From an uncultured Pedobacter sp. (GTDB lineage Bacteria > Bacteroidota > Bacteroidia > Sphingobacteriales > Sphingobacteriaceae), in the NCBI GenBank assembly GCA_938008555.1, contig CALLKE010000001.1, positions 24,553-88,552 of the forward strand: DNA of 64,000 bases, in the 5' to 3' direction. The position numbers and the translations under genes were made by a program. The notes under the pieces are model-generated. The model was given only the letters and a program-made list of their open reading frames with translations. It was not told the origin of the DNA and did not search any database. Position 1 is the first letter of the stretch; every line of letters begins with the position of its first letter. Of the stretch, positions 27,166 to 35,905 are shown one piece after another.

Positions 27166-29715
27166 ATGAGAAAATTTAAATACCCCAAAGGATCTCGGAA
27201 ACATAAGTTTATCAATCTACTATTCATATTATTCATACTCGCTTCAAGTACAAAAGCACAACAAATTGTTATTACAGGAAAAATATCCGATGCCAAAACA
27301 GGTGAGCCCTTACCCTATGTATTAGTATCTGCCAAAGGTTCCAAACAGGGTACTACAACCAATTTCGATGGTATTTACAAATTAGTGCTTCAAACTAATG
27401 TAGACTCTATTCGAGCGGGCTACATGGGTTATGTAAGATGCTCCAAAGCCGTTGGAACAGCAGCTAAACAAACAATCAACATCCATTTATTTCCTGCAGC
27501 GACTACGCTGTCAGAAGTTGTCGTTACGACTAAGAGTTATGTCAATCCTGCGTGGGAAATTTTACGGGAAGTAGTGAAAAACAAGCCAAATAATGATTTT
27601 CGCTCGCTTTCCTCATTTCAATACCAAAGTTATAATCGTATTGAACTCGATGCTACTAACTTCGACGAGAAGTTTAAAAAGAAAAAGCTCATGAAAAGCT
27701 TGCTACCACTGATGGATAGCTTAAAAAAAGTAGCTGGAGAAGGAGATCCCATATTACCCCTATTCGTATCTGAGACGATATCTGATTTCTTTTATCAAGA
27801 AAATCCGGAGAAAAGACGTGAAAATATTATTCGTTCACAAGTAAATGGTCTGGGTTTCGACGATGGTACATTGATTTCTCAACTAGTAGGCAGTACATTT
27901 CAGCAACACAATTTTTATAAAAATTATTTAAGCCTTGCTGGCAAAGATTTTGTTTCACCAATTGCTGCTACTTGGCGCTTGAGCTATGACTATGAACTGG
28001 AAGAACGCTATGCTAAAGTTGGTGATCGCACTTGCTTCAAAATATCTTTTAAACCTAAGCAATCAAAAGATTTGGCTTTTACTGGCACCATGTGGATTGC
28101 GCATGATAGTTATGCCTTGTGTCAAATAATTGCAACTGTAGAGCCTACTGCCAATATAAATTTCATTGAAAAAGTACGCATTCAACAAGAATCAGCCCCA
28201 ACTCTACCCGGTCAAGGGTGGATTCCCGTTAAAACACGCATTCTGGTTGATGTGGGTCAACTAACAAAAGGTACAGCGGGTTTTCTAGCCAAATTTTACA
28301 CTTCTAATAAAAATGTACAAACCAATAAGGTCTATGAGCCTCATTTCTTTGACGAGACAATTGTTCTAAGTGATGATGTAGATCTCAAAGACGATCAATT
28401 TTGGAATCAGAACCGTCATGATTCTTTAACAATTGCCGAAAAACATGTTTTCAGCATGATTGACACAGTCAAAAAGGTCCCCATAATTAAAAATTATATT
28501 GACATCATTGATATGCTTATCAGCGGATATTACAAGGCTGGAAAAGTTGGAATAGGCCCTTATTTATTCACATATGCCCATAACAATGTAGAGGGTAATC
28601 GATTGAGAATAGGCTTCAAAACAAATACTACTTTTAATAATCGATGGATATTGAATGGATATGTAGCTTATGGCACCAAAGATGCTCAATTTAAATATGG
28701 TGCCGGCGCTGACTATATCCTATCGAGAAAACCATGGACCCAGACAGGGATATCTTATTCTCACGACTTAGACCAAGTAGCTTTATTAGGCGATAGCTAT
28801 GGTTATTCGAAAAATAATTTATTTGCTGCCTTCACAAGATTTGGCAATATTGCTCGCCGCAGAGTATTTAAAGAGGATATGACCAACCTTTATATTCGAA
28901 GAGACATTTTCAAAAATTTCACACAACAAGCGACTATTTCTCATTGGACTTTTGACCCGCTTTATACTTTTGAATACCACGATCAAGTTAACGGCCAACT
29001 GCGTCATAATTTCTCTACAACTGAGCTACAATTAGAGTCTAAATGGTCTCCTGGAGCTCGTGTGATACAATCTGAAAAACGTAATAGTAAGTTTACCATT
29101 AAGGGTGAAAATAGCAATCCCATATTTACTTTTCGTTACACACATGGCTTTAGAGGTATTTTAGGTAGCGATTTGACTTACGATAAGTTCAGCTTGAATA
29201 TTTCACAAACACTCAGAATGGGTGTTCTTGGTCGTGGTCAATATTCATTAACGGGGGGATACATACCATCAGCTGTTCCCTATCCAATTTTAGAGAACCA
29301 CCTTGGGAATAGCACTTTTTTATATAATCGGAATTCATATAATTTGATGCGTTTCTTTGAGTTTGTAAGTGATCGTTATGTGGGACTACAATATTCACAA
29401 CATTTTGAAGGATTAGGTTTTAATAGCATACCCTTAATTCGTAATCTAAATTGGCGTTTGGTCGGTACAGCAAATATTTTATATGGATCTATCTCAACCC
29501 AAAAAATTGATTTAATTCCTAATAATAAAGTACTTGAAAGCAGAGGGCTTGGTCCAACCACACCCTATGTTGAACTAGGCTATGGAGTAGAAAATATTCT
29601 CAAATTTATCCGAGTTGATTTTATACATCGTCTCACATACTTGGAAAACCATATTCCATCGCTGGGCTTACCTGCAAGAATGGGAGTAAAAGTTTCAGCA
29701 CAAATAAGATTATAA
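27166..29715 (+). CDS. DUF5686 outer-membrane protein with carboxypeptidase-like regulatory domain
   Basis: 849 residues. A signal peptide (FINLLFILFILASSTKAQQ) is followed by a CarboxypepD_reg-like beta domain (ITGKISDAKTGEPLPYVLVSAKGSKQGTTTNFDG, about 35-120) and then the long DUF5686 region, which is rich in alternating aromatic/polar strands and ends in a C-terminal beta-barrel-like segment (MGVKVSAQIRL). The family is common and uncharacterised in Bacteroidota outer membranes. There is no TonB box or plug domain, so it is not a TonB-dependent receptor proper. A strong terminator follows directly. A 263-bp gap precedes it, containing a 9-bp hairpin at 27015-27036. Confidence 0.85.
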   Translation: MRKFKYPKGSRKHKFINLLFILFILASSTKAQQIVITGKISDAKTGEPLPYVLVSAKGSKQGTTTNFDGIYKLVLQTNVDSIRAGYMGYVRCSKAVGTAAKQTINIHLFPAATTLSEVVVTTKSYVNPAWEILREVVKNKPNNDFRSLSSFQYQSYNRIELDATNFDEKFKKKKLMKSLLPLMDSLKKVAGEGDPILPLFVSETISDFFYQENPEKRRENIIRSQVNGLGFDDGTLISQLVGSTFQQHNFYKNYLSLAGKDFVSPIAATWRLSYDYELEERYAKVGDRTCFKISFKPKQSKDLAFTGTMWIAHDSYALCQIIATVEPTANINFIEKVRIQQESAPTLPGQGWIPVKTRILVDVGQLTKGTAGFLAKFYTSNKNVQTNKVYEPHFFDETIVLSDDVDLKDDQFWNQNRHDSLTIAEKHVFSMIDTVKKVPIIKNYIDIIDMLISGYYKAGKVGIGPYLFTYAHNNVEGNRLRIGFKTNTTFNNRWILNGYVAYGTKDAQFKYGAGADYILSRKPWTQTGISYSHDLDQVALLGDSYGYSKNNLFAAFTRFGNIARRRVFKEDMTNLYIRRDIFKNFTQQATISHWTFDPLYTFEYHDQVNGQLRHNFSTTELQLESKWSPGARVIQSEKRNSKFTIKGENSNPIFTFRYTHGFRGILGSDLTYDKFSLNISQTLRMGVLGRGQYSLTGGYIPSAVPYPILENHLGNSTFLYNRNSYNLMRFFEFVSDRYVGLQYSQHFEGLGFNSIPLIRNLNWRLVGTANILYGSISTQKIDLIPNNKVLESRGLGPTTPYVELGYGVENILKFIRVDFIHRLTYLENHIPSLGLPARMGVKVSAQIRL

Positions 29716-29719
29716 ACTA

Positions 29720-29772
29720 AGAGCCTTATCCTCTCCATACTTTTGGGGGAAGTATGGAGAGGATAAGGCTCT
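29720..29772 (+). terminator. Rho-independent-like terminator after the DUF5686 gene
   Basis: Perfect 23-bp stem (29720-29742 and 29750-29772) with a 7-nt loop, starting 5 nt after the stop codon. There is no long T run, but it separates this gene from trmN6. Confidence 0.85.
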
Positions 29773-29809
29773 CTAAATACTTCATAAGCCCACTCTACTG
29801 CTTTTAAGT

Positions 29810-30517
29810 GTGATATTTCAATTTAAACAATTTGCGGTCAACCAAGTAGATTGCACCATGAAGGTGAATACTGATGGAGTTCTATTGGGAGCATTGGCAG
29901 GCACTGGCGAACCTACAAGCATACTCGATATAGGCACAGGAACAGGTGTCATTGCACTCATGCTTGCCCAACGATTTCCTGGTGCGATGGTTGATGCGAT
30001 CGATATTGACAAGCAAACGATAGAAACTGCCATTCAAAATTTCGAGGGCTCTATTTTTGCAGATCGTGTTCAGGGACAACCAAAATCTTTCGAGAATTAT
30101 TTTGAGCAAAATCCTGGAGTAAAATACGATCTAATTGTTTCGAATCCACCATTTTTTATCAACGCTCTGGAATCAACTAATTCATCAAAAAAATTGGCCC
30201 GTCATACCAATGCTCATTTCTTTGAACGATTAATTCAAGATGCATCTTCACATCTAAATGAAAACGGTTTCATCTGGCTAATTCTACCTCCCGAAGTAGC
30301 AAACATTGTCCAATCAATCGGCCTAAAACACCGACTCTTTGTTCAGAACGAGATATGGGTACACTCCTTCCAACACTCAACACCTCATCGATTATTAATT
30401 GCGATGGCTTTTCAACAAAAAGAGATTGAAAAAAAGTCCTTTATCATTTATGATCAGCCCAAAAAATACTCGGAGCATTATCAAAGTTTATTAAAAGATT
30501 TCTTGACCATCTTTTAA
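29810..30517 (+). CDS. trmN6: tRNA1(Val) (adenine-37)-N6-methyltransferase
   Basis: 235 residues, YfiC/TrmN6 family. It methylates A37 of tRNA-Val with S-adenosylmethionine. Class I methyltransferase motif I is ILDIGTGTGVIALMLAQRFP (about 42-61) and the N6-adenine motif is SNPPFF (about 110-115). The conserved start FKQFAVNQVDCTMKVNTDGVLLGA shows that translation begins at the GTG at 29810, since no ATG is available ahead of it. The next gene follows 47 bp downstream on the same strand. Confidence 0.92.
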   Translation: MIFQFKQFAVNQVDCTMKVNTDGVLLGALAGTGEPTSILDIGTGTGVIALMLAQRFPGAMVDAIDIDKQTIETAIQNFEGSIFADRVQGQPKSFENYFEQNPGVKYDLIVSNPPFFINALESTNSSKKLARHTNAHFFERLIQDASSHLNENGFIWLILPPEVANIVQSIGLKHRLFVQNEIWVHSFQHSTPHRLLIAMAFQQKEIEKKSFIIYDQPKKYSEHYQSLLKDFLTIF

Positions 30518-30564
30518 ACTACCATCCATTTTCTCTAAAGAAGAGGACACACTAAATTTATACA

Positions 30565-31053
30565 ATGACTAGAATAGGTTTAATTTCTGATACGCACAGC
30601 TATTTAGACGATGCTGTGTTTAAACACTTTGATGCATGCGATGAAATTTGGCATGCTGGTGATTTTGGGAACATTGCATTAGCGAATCAATTAGCCGCAT
30701 TTAAACCTTTAAAAGGTGTTTATGGGAATATCGATGGCCATGATATTCGTGCTATTTATCCCGAGCATCTCAAGTTTACTTGTGAAAAAGTGAACGTATG
30801 GATGACACACATTGGTGGCTATCCAGGAAAATATAACCCCAAAATTAGAGAAGAGTTAACCCGGAATCCGCCTGATTTATTTATTGCTGGGCACTCTCAT
30901 ATCTTAAAAGTGATATACGATAAGAAGATAAAATGTTTACATCTGAATCCTGGAGCTGCTGGAAAAGAAGGGTGGCATCAAGTGCGCACACTACTTCGTT
31001 TTTCTATTTCTGAAGAAAAAATACATACATTAGAAGTTATCGAATTAGGTTAG
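30565..31053 (+). CDS. YfcE/MJ0936-type metallophosphoesterase
   Basis: 162 residues. Calcineurin-like phosphoesterase of the small YfcE/MJ0936 family. Metal-binding motifs are in order: LISDTH (5-10), WHAGDFGN (30-37), YGNIDGHD (52-59), THIGG and AGHSHI (about 110-115). It acts as a phosphodiesterase on small substrates; the natural one is unknown. It lies between trmN6 and fbp, with gaps of 47 and 55 bp, and may form an operon with both. Confidence 0.9.
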   Translation: MTRIGLISDTHSYLDDAVFKHFDACDEIWHAGDFGNIALANQLAAFKPLKGVYGNIDGHDIRAIYPEHLKFTCEKVNVWMTHIGGYPGKYNPKIREELTRNPPDLFIAGHSHILKVIYDKKIKCLHLNPGAAGKEGWHQVRTLLRFSISEEKIHTLEVIELG

Positions 31054-31108
31054 TGTCTGGTTTTGAATTTTTTATTCTCACTTAGTTTTTACGGATAATC
31101 AATCTATC

Positions 31109-32164
31109 ATGCAAGTATTAAAGACATTAGGGCAGTTCATCATTGAAAAACAGAAGGATTTTAAATACGCTAAAGGTGAGCTATCAAGGCTTCTTCGAGA
31201 TATTGGCATAGCCGCCAAAATTGTGAATCGTGAGGTCAACAAAGCCGGACTAATGGATATATTGGGCGATGCTGGAACCATGAATATTCAAGGGGAAAAT
31301 CAGAAAAAGTTGGATGTTTATGCGAATGAGCAATTTATTGCCGCACTAAGAGATGGTGGCGAATGCTGTATCGTTGCTTCTGAAGAAGACAATGATTATA
31401 CCTATATCGATGGGGAGGTTTCTAAAGATGCTAAATACATTGTGGCAATTGATCCTCTGGATGGTTCGTCCAACATCGATGTAAATGTAGCTGTAGGGAC
31501 TATCTTTTCCATTTATAGACGTCATACATCGGAAGGAAAAGCAACAATTAAAGATGTACTTCAAAGTGGCACAGAACAAGTAGCGGCAGGCTACATCATT
31601 TACGGATCATCTACTATGCTGGTTTACACTACTGGAAAAGGAGTTAATGGGTTTACGTTAGACCCCTCAATTGGTGAGTTCTGCCTCTCCCACCCCAATA
31701 TGACTATTCCCAAAGATGGCATCATCTACTCAATTAATGAAGGAAACTATGTGCACTTCCCCGATGGAGTAAAAAAATATATCAAATACTGCCAAGTAGA
31801 AGATCGTGATACTCAACGCCCTTATACCTCGCGCTATATTGGCTCTATGGTAGCTGATATTCATCGAAATATGATCAAGGGTGGGATATTCATTTATCCA
31901 ACGACATCTAGTGCCCCGAATGGAAAATTACGATTGGTATATGAGTGCAATCCAATGGCCTTTATTATTGAACAAGCTGGAGGACGTGCAACAGATGGTT
32001 ATCAACGCATCTTACAAAAAGAAGTGACACACTTGCACCAACGTTCGGCTATTTTTATAGGGTCTGAAAATATGGTTCGATTGATTGAAAAATATATGAA
32101 ACAACATTCTCCCCGATTAAATAAAGAAAAAGTAGAATCGATAAATACGAATCAAAGTAATTAG
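31109..32164 (+). CDS. fbp: Class I fructose-1,6-bisphosphatase
   Basis: 351 residues. Removes the 1-phosphate of fructose-1,6-bisphosphate in gluconeogenesis. The metal site EEDN (about 93-96) and the signature [22 protein letters not shown] (about 117-138) are intact. The substrate region [16 protein letters not shown] and the closing [20 protein letters not shown] are also present. The last 25 residues form an unmatched polar tail. Convergent with rnhA, with 8 bp between the stop codons and no clear hairpin. Confidence 0.95.
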   Translation: MQVLKTLGQFIIEKQKDFKYAKGELSRLLRDIGIAAKIVNREVNKAGLMDILGDAGTMNIQGENQKKLDVYANEQFIAALRDGGECCIVASEEDNDYTYIDGEVSKDAKYIVAIDPLDGSSNIDVNVAVGTIFSIYRRHTSEGKATIKDVLQSGTEQVAAGYIIYGSSTMLVYTTGKGVNGFTLDPSIGEFCLSHPNMTIPKDGIIYSINEGNYVHFPDGVKKYIKYCQVEDRDTQRPYTSRYIGSMVADIHRNMIKGGIFIYPTTSSAPNGKLRLVYECNPMAFIIEQAGGRATDGYQRILQKEVTHLHQRSAIFIGSENMVRLIEKYMKQHSPRLNKEKVESINTNQSN

Positions 32165-32172
32165 TTGAAAAA

Positions 32173-32655
32173 TCAAATTCCTAAACTACCAAGCTTTGAT
32201 TTTTGAGCTTCTCTCTCGTACTCAACATCTATCAGCAATTCTTTTTGCTTACTTGCCTTCACTGCCAATTCATCGCAACGTTCATTTTCTGGGTGATTGG
32301 CATGGCCTTTTACCCAAATAAACTTGACAGCGTGTTTTTTATATACTTCTAAAAAACGCAGCCATAGGTCTGCATTTTTTTTACCATGGAATCCCTTTTT
32401 CACCCATCCAAATACCCATTTTTTGTCCACAGCATCAATCACATATTTAGAATCTGAGTAAATGGTGACCTCCTGTCCCTGCTTTTTAATGGCTTCTAAT
32501 CCAATAATGACGGCTAGTAACTCCATCCGATTGTTGGTCGTTTTACGGTACCCTTCTGAGAGTTCTTTATAGTATTGTCCTGAACGAAGAATTAGTCCAT
32601 ATCCACCAGGACCGGGATTTCCACTCGACGCACCATCTGTATATAGTTCGATCAT
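32173..32655 (-). CDS. rnhA: Ribonuclease HI
   Basis: 160 residues, normal length. Degrades RNA in RNA:DNA hybrids. Catalytic residues are visible: Asp7 in LYTDGASSGNPGPGGYG, Glu near 45 in TTNNRMELLAV, Asp in IYSDSKYVIDAV, and the final Asp in NERCDELA. A near-consensus -7 box (TATAATTG, minus strand, 32663-32670) lies so close to the ATG that the transcript would have almost no leader. Confidence 0.95.
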   Translation of the reverse strand: MIELYTDGASSGNPGPGGYGLILRSGQYYKELSEGYRKTTNNRMELLAVIIGLEAIKKQGQEVTIYSDSKYVIDAVDKKWVFGWVKKGFHGKKNADLWLRFLEVYKKHAVKFIWVKGHANHPENERCDELAVKASKQKELLIDVEYEREAQKSKLGSLGI

Positions 32656-32870
32656 TTCAGCGCAATTATAGGAATTTTGGTTTTAAATCTACATGATGAA
32701 AAAATAAGAAGCGTGACAGACCTAGCCAATCTATTTTCACTCTCAAGATAAGCAACAGATAAATTCGTAATAAGTACACCCAAACGTAATTCATATAAAA
32801 TTCAGATTTTTGACCAGTAGCTTCACACCCTTCATCTATTGTGATGGAGCTGCATAAAAACAAATAGTAT

Positions 32871-33344
32871 ATGAAAATTACGCTCCTATCTATCGGAAGA
32901 ACAACAGATAAATATTTATTGGAAGGAATAGATAAATACCTACAACGTCTTAAGCATTATGTTGTTTTCAAAACGGTTGAGTTACCCGAATTAAAGAATA
33001 CCAAAAGTCTTTCCCAAGAGCAGCAAAAAAGTAAAGAAGCTGCACTCATCCTTAAAAATCTGAATACTGCAGATTATTTAATACTACTAGACGAAAAAGG
33101 AGCAAGCTTGTCATCAGTAGATTTCTCAGCATTTTTAAATAAAAAAATGGTTGGAGGAATACAGCACTTGGTCTTCATCATCGGAGGGCCATACGGATTT
33201 GATTCTAGTATCTACAATCGTGCAGATTATCAGATTTCTTTATCAAAGATGACATTCTCTCATCAAATGGTTCGTTTGTTCTTCGTCGAGCAACTTTACC
33301 GAGCTTATACCATCTTAAAGGGAGAGCCCTATCATCATCAGTAA
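32871..33344 (+). CDS. rlmH: 23S rRNA (pseudouridine-1915-N3)-methyltransferase
   Basis: 157 residues, the standard size of RlmH, a SPOUT-fold methyltransferase that acts on the assembled 70S ribosome. Signature stretches: ITLLSIGRT at the start, YLILLDEKGASLSSVDFSAFL in the middle, FIIGGPYGF (knot loop) near 105, and SLSKMTFSHQMVRLFFVEQLYRAYTILKGEPYHHQ at the end, with the family's C-terminal YH(K/H). Directly followed by a small membrane protein gene. Confidence 0.95.
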   Translation: MKITLLSIGRTTDKYLLEGIDKYLQRLKHYVVFKTVELPELKNTKSLSQEQQKSKEAALILKNLNTADYLILLDEKGASLSSVDFSAFLNKKMVGGIQHLVFIIGGPYGFDSSIYNRADYQISLSKMTFSHQMVRLFFVEQLYRAYTILKGEPYHHQ

Positions 33345-33347
33345 GCC

Positions 33348-33470
33348 ATGACAAAATACCTACGAAACTATCGATTTAAAGGATTAAATCCTTTGCAAGA
33401 GCAAAAATATTTTTGGATTGTATTTATTCTCGCTGTTGCTATTTGTGCAACAATCTTCTATTTCTTTTAG
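33348..33470 (+). CDS. 40-residue single-helix membrane protein coupled to rlmH
   Basis: The ATG at 33348-33350 lies 3 nt after the rlmH stop. The 40-residue product starts with a basic, aromatic part (MTKYLRNYRFKGLNPLQEQK) and ends with one hydrophobic helix (FWIVFILAVAICATIFYFF). The tight spacing, the clear positive-inside topology and the terminator-like repeat ~40 bp later argue that it is real. No family is recognised; function unknown. Confidence 0.6.
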   Translation: MTKYLRNYRFKGLNPLQEQKYFWIVFILAVAICATIFYFF

Positions 33471-33510
33471 TTGAGCTGAGAAAAAAGAAGGTTAAGTATT
33501 CGTTGATAAA

Positions 33511-33553
33511 ACCCTCTCCTTTTGAAATATGGGGTTTGTCGAGCGGAGAGGGT
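33511..33553. terminator. Possible hairpin between convergent genes
   Basis: A 9-bp inverted repeat (33511-33519 and 33545-33553) with a 25-nt loop lies between the 40-residue gene and DUF5606. Its position fits a terminator, but the loop is long and there is no T run. Confidence 0.35.
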
Positions 33554-33566
33554 AAGGTGAGACTTC

Positions 33567-34097
33567 TTACTTCGATTTTTGAGATAAGCGTGTTGCACTT
33601 TTAGCTGCCGCTTTTATTGGCTTCTGTTTTTCATTATGTGCTTGTGTGTCTGGCTTTTTACTTACCTCATTTGCTGATGTTACCAAACTATCATCCGAAA
33701 GTGGTTCAGGAGCATCTTCTGTAAATAGTGGTAACTCTTTAATAATATTAAACCAGTTAATTATTTTTTTGATGTCAGACAGGTAAACACGTTCAGTATC
33801 ATACTGAGGAGCAACTTCACCAAAAAACTTGTGAAGCACATCTTTATCTACACTCTTCGCATCAGGGATCGACTTAGCATCTTTCATATGCTCAAAAATG
33901 GCTACCAACTTTAGATCTGCATCATTGGTAAAAACAGTAATATCTTCTAACGAAGCTATTTTTGATGTCGCCATACTCACGATGATCTTCGTTTTTTGCT
34001 CATCAAGGCTCTCTAAAATAAAACCTGATTTATTTTTCCCAACTAGTTTAAACAATCCTGGCTTGCCAGATACTGATATAAGTCCTCTTAAATTCAT
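33567..34097 (-). CDS. DUF5606 family protein
   Basis: 176 residues from the ATG at 34095-34097, where the family's usual N-terminus begins (MNLRGLISVSGKPGLFKLVG); the open frame continues upstream to 34142, but those 15 residues fit nothing. Residues 1-~125 form the DUF5606 domain, with a small beta-barrel start and helical end. The C-terminal ~50 residues are Lys/Ala/Ser-rich and probably disordered. The family is Bacteroidota-specific and of unknown function. It lies downstream of a cyclophilin gene on the same strand. Confidence 0.85.
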   Translation of the reverse strand: MNLRGLISVSGKPGLFKLVGKNKSGFILESLDEQKTKIIVSMATSKIASLEDITVFTNDADLKLVAIFEHMKDAKSIPDAKSVDKDVLHKFFGEVAPQYDTERVYLSDIKKIINWFNIIKELPLFTEDAPEPLSDDSLVTSANEVSKKPDTQAHNEKQKPIKAAAKSATRLSQKSK

Positions 34098-34184
34098 ATT
34101 CTTTCGTGTTGTTGCATGTTTAGCCAACATCTTGGCTATCATGAAAAATCAGCACTCTCTCCTCTGAGAAATAGAGTGAGCGTG

Positions 34185-34622
34185 TTATTCTTCTATTACT
34201 TCGATACTTAAAATTTTATCTCCTTGACGGATGTTATCCACCACATCCACATTCTCTATTACTTTACCAAAACAAGTATGATTACGATCCAAGTGAGCTG
34301 TGTTAGTTCTGCTATGGCAGATAAAAAACTGTGAGCTACCTGTATCACGGCCTGCGTGTGCCATCGAAAGAACACCACGATCATGGTATTGATTATCGCC
34401 ATCCAGCTCACATTTAATACGTACGCCAGATCCACCTGCACCTGTTCCTGTGGGATCGCCACCTTGTATTACAAAATCAGGTATCACTCGGTGAAATGTA
34501 ACTCCATTATAAAACCCCTCTTTGGATAATTTTAAAAAATTTGCTACTGTATTCGGTGCATCTTTATCATAAAACTGCACGGTCATATCTCCTTTTTCTG
34601 TTTTGATAATTGCTTTGCTCAT
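34185..34622 (-). CDS. Cytoplasmic peptidyl-prolyl isomerase (cyclophilin)
   Basis: 145 residues, no signal peptide. Catalyses proline cis-trans isomerisation in protein folding. The active-site stretch [19 protein letters not shown] includes the catalytic Arg, and SQFFI with [14 protein letters not shown] complete the cyclophilin fold. It resembles PpiB of other bacteria. An exact -7 box is at 34645-34652. Confidence 0.92.
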   Translation of the reverse strand: MSKAIIKTEKGDMTVQFYDKDAPNTVANFLKLSKEGFYNGVTFHRVIPDFVIQGGDPTGTGAGGSGVRIKCELDGDNQYHDRGVLSMAHAGRDTGSSQFFICHSRTNTAHLDRNHTCFGKVIENVDVVDNIRQGDKILSIEVIEE

Positions 34623-34644
34623 TATTCGATATGTTAAATGGCGA

Positions 34645-34652
34645 CAAAGTTA
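34645..34652 (-). promoter_or_regulatory. -7 promoter box (TAACTTTG) of the cyclophilin gene
   Basis: Exact TAnnTTTG on the minus strand, 23 nt ahead of the ATG at 34622. Confidence 0.55.
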
Positions 34653-34739
34653 ATTTATTTCAATCGAAACTAGTCAATCTATTTTGCGGCAAGATATCCG
34701 CATACAAATGCATAACATCAGTAGATAAAATCAAAAATG

Positions 34740-34747
34740 TACTTTTG
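34740..34747 (+). promoter_or_regulatory. -7 promoter box (TACTTTTG) of lpxK
   Basis: Exact TAnnTTTG, 16 nt before the lpxK ATG, predicting a very short leader. Confidence 0.5.
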
Positions 34748-34762
34748 CACTAAATACCAATC

Positions 34763-35833
34763 ATGAGATTAATTCGCCTGCTTTTGTTTCCCTTTTCTTT
34801 TCTTTACGGGCTAGCAATTATACTGCGAAATCTCGCTTACGATTGCGAAATACTAAAGTCTTCAACGGGTCATATACCTGTGATTTCGGTGGGGAATTTA
34901 ACCGTTGGAGGATCTGGTAAAAGCCCCACAACTGCATATTTAGCGAGTATGCTGAAGAAACATTATAAACTAGCTATTCTAAGCCGAGGATATGGAAGAG
35001 AAACAAAGGGCTTTTTGGTAGTCCATCCTGATGCTTCGAGTAAAGAGGTGGGAGATGAACCTTTACAGTTTAAACATCAGTTCCCAGATATAACAGTTGC
35101 TGTTTGTGAAAACCGATTAATAGGAATCCAACAACTGGAACGAGATCATGAGCTCATCTTGCTGGATGATGCCTATCAACATCGAGCTATTAAACCCGGT
35201 TTAAGCATTTTGCTTTTCGATTTCAATAAATTATTTCAAGCTCAATGGCTTTTGCCTACGGGAGATTTGCGAGAACCATTATGGGGCAGAAAGCGTGCAG
35301 ATATCGTTTTGGTAACTAAAACACCATCTCACCTCACTCAGGAAGATCGCATGCGCAGCATTTCTAAAATAGATCCGTATCCACATCAAAAAGTATTTTT
35401 TTCATATCTGGAGTATGGCAGTCTGCAACATATGAAAAACGCTTCCTGTGTACGGAGTTTGGATTCAATACATCAGTCCACACAAATTTTGCTGCTAACA
35501 GGCATTGCAAATGCAGATCCTCTTCTGCAAAAATTGAAGTACTATTCAACTAACATTGATCATCATCAATACCCTGATCATCACATATACAGCAAAAAAA
35601 ATATATCGAACCTTGTGTCCGCTTATCATAAGCTAGCTGCTCCTGACAAACTAATTATAACGACAGAAAAGGATGCACAACGTTTAAAATATACTGCACT
35701 AGAAATCCTCTTAGACGGGTTACCACTATATTATTTACCTGTGCAAACAATGATTCATCGTCTTGATAAGCAAAAATTTGATGGCTTGATAGAAACATTT
35801 GCAATGAAGGCCTCTATTACAAATAGCGCCTGA
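34763..35833 (+). CDS. lpxK: Tetraacyldisaccharide 4'-kinase
   Basis: 356 residues. LpxK phosphorylates the lipid A disaccharide precursor at the inner membrane. The P-loop is in VGNLTVGGSGKSPTTAYLA (about 43-61), preceded by a hydrophobic, basic N-terminal helix (LLLFPFSFLYGLAIILRN) that attaches to the membrane. LSRGYGRETKGF and ILLDDAYQHRAI hold catalytic residues, the latter with the conserved Asp-Asp. It shows that the organism makes lipid A, as expected for a Gram-negative. A porin gene follows 72 bp later. Confidence 0.95.
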   Translation: MRLIRLLLFPFSFLYGLAIILRNLAYDCEILKSSTGHIPVISVGNLTVGGSGKSPTTAYLASMLKKHYKLAILSRGYGRETKGFLVVHPDASSKEVGDEPLQFKHQFPDITVAVCENRLIGIQQLERDHELILLDDAYQHRAIKPGLSILLFDFNKLFQAQWLLPTGDLREPLWGRKRADIVLVTKTPSHLTQEDRMRSISKIDPYPHQKVFFSYLEYGSLQHMKNASCVRSLDSIHQSTQILLLTGIANADPLLQKLKYYSTNIDHHQYPDHHIYSKKNISNLVSAYHKLAAPDKLIITTEKDAQRLKYTALEILLDGLPLYYLPVQTMIHRLDKQKFDGLIETFAMKASITNSA

Positions 35834-35905
35834 AATGATCATGATCTGCTATTCGCCGTTCAGCGTCTAGTCACTTCATGACTATTAACAAAACAGATTT
35901 AACAC

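Noticed and set aside
32666..32863. 65-residue hydrophobic frame upstream of rnhA
   Set aside because: Its 3' end overlaps the likely rnhA promoter box and the frame shows no family resemblance; could be real but I cannot support it.
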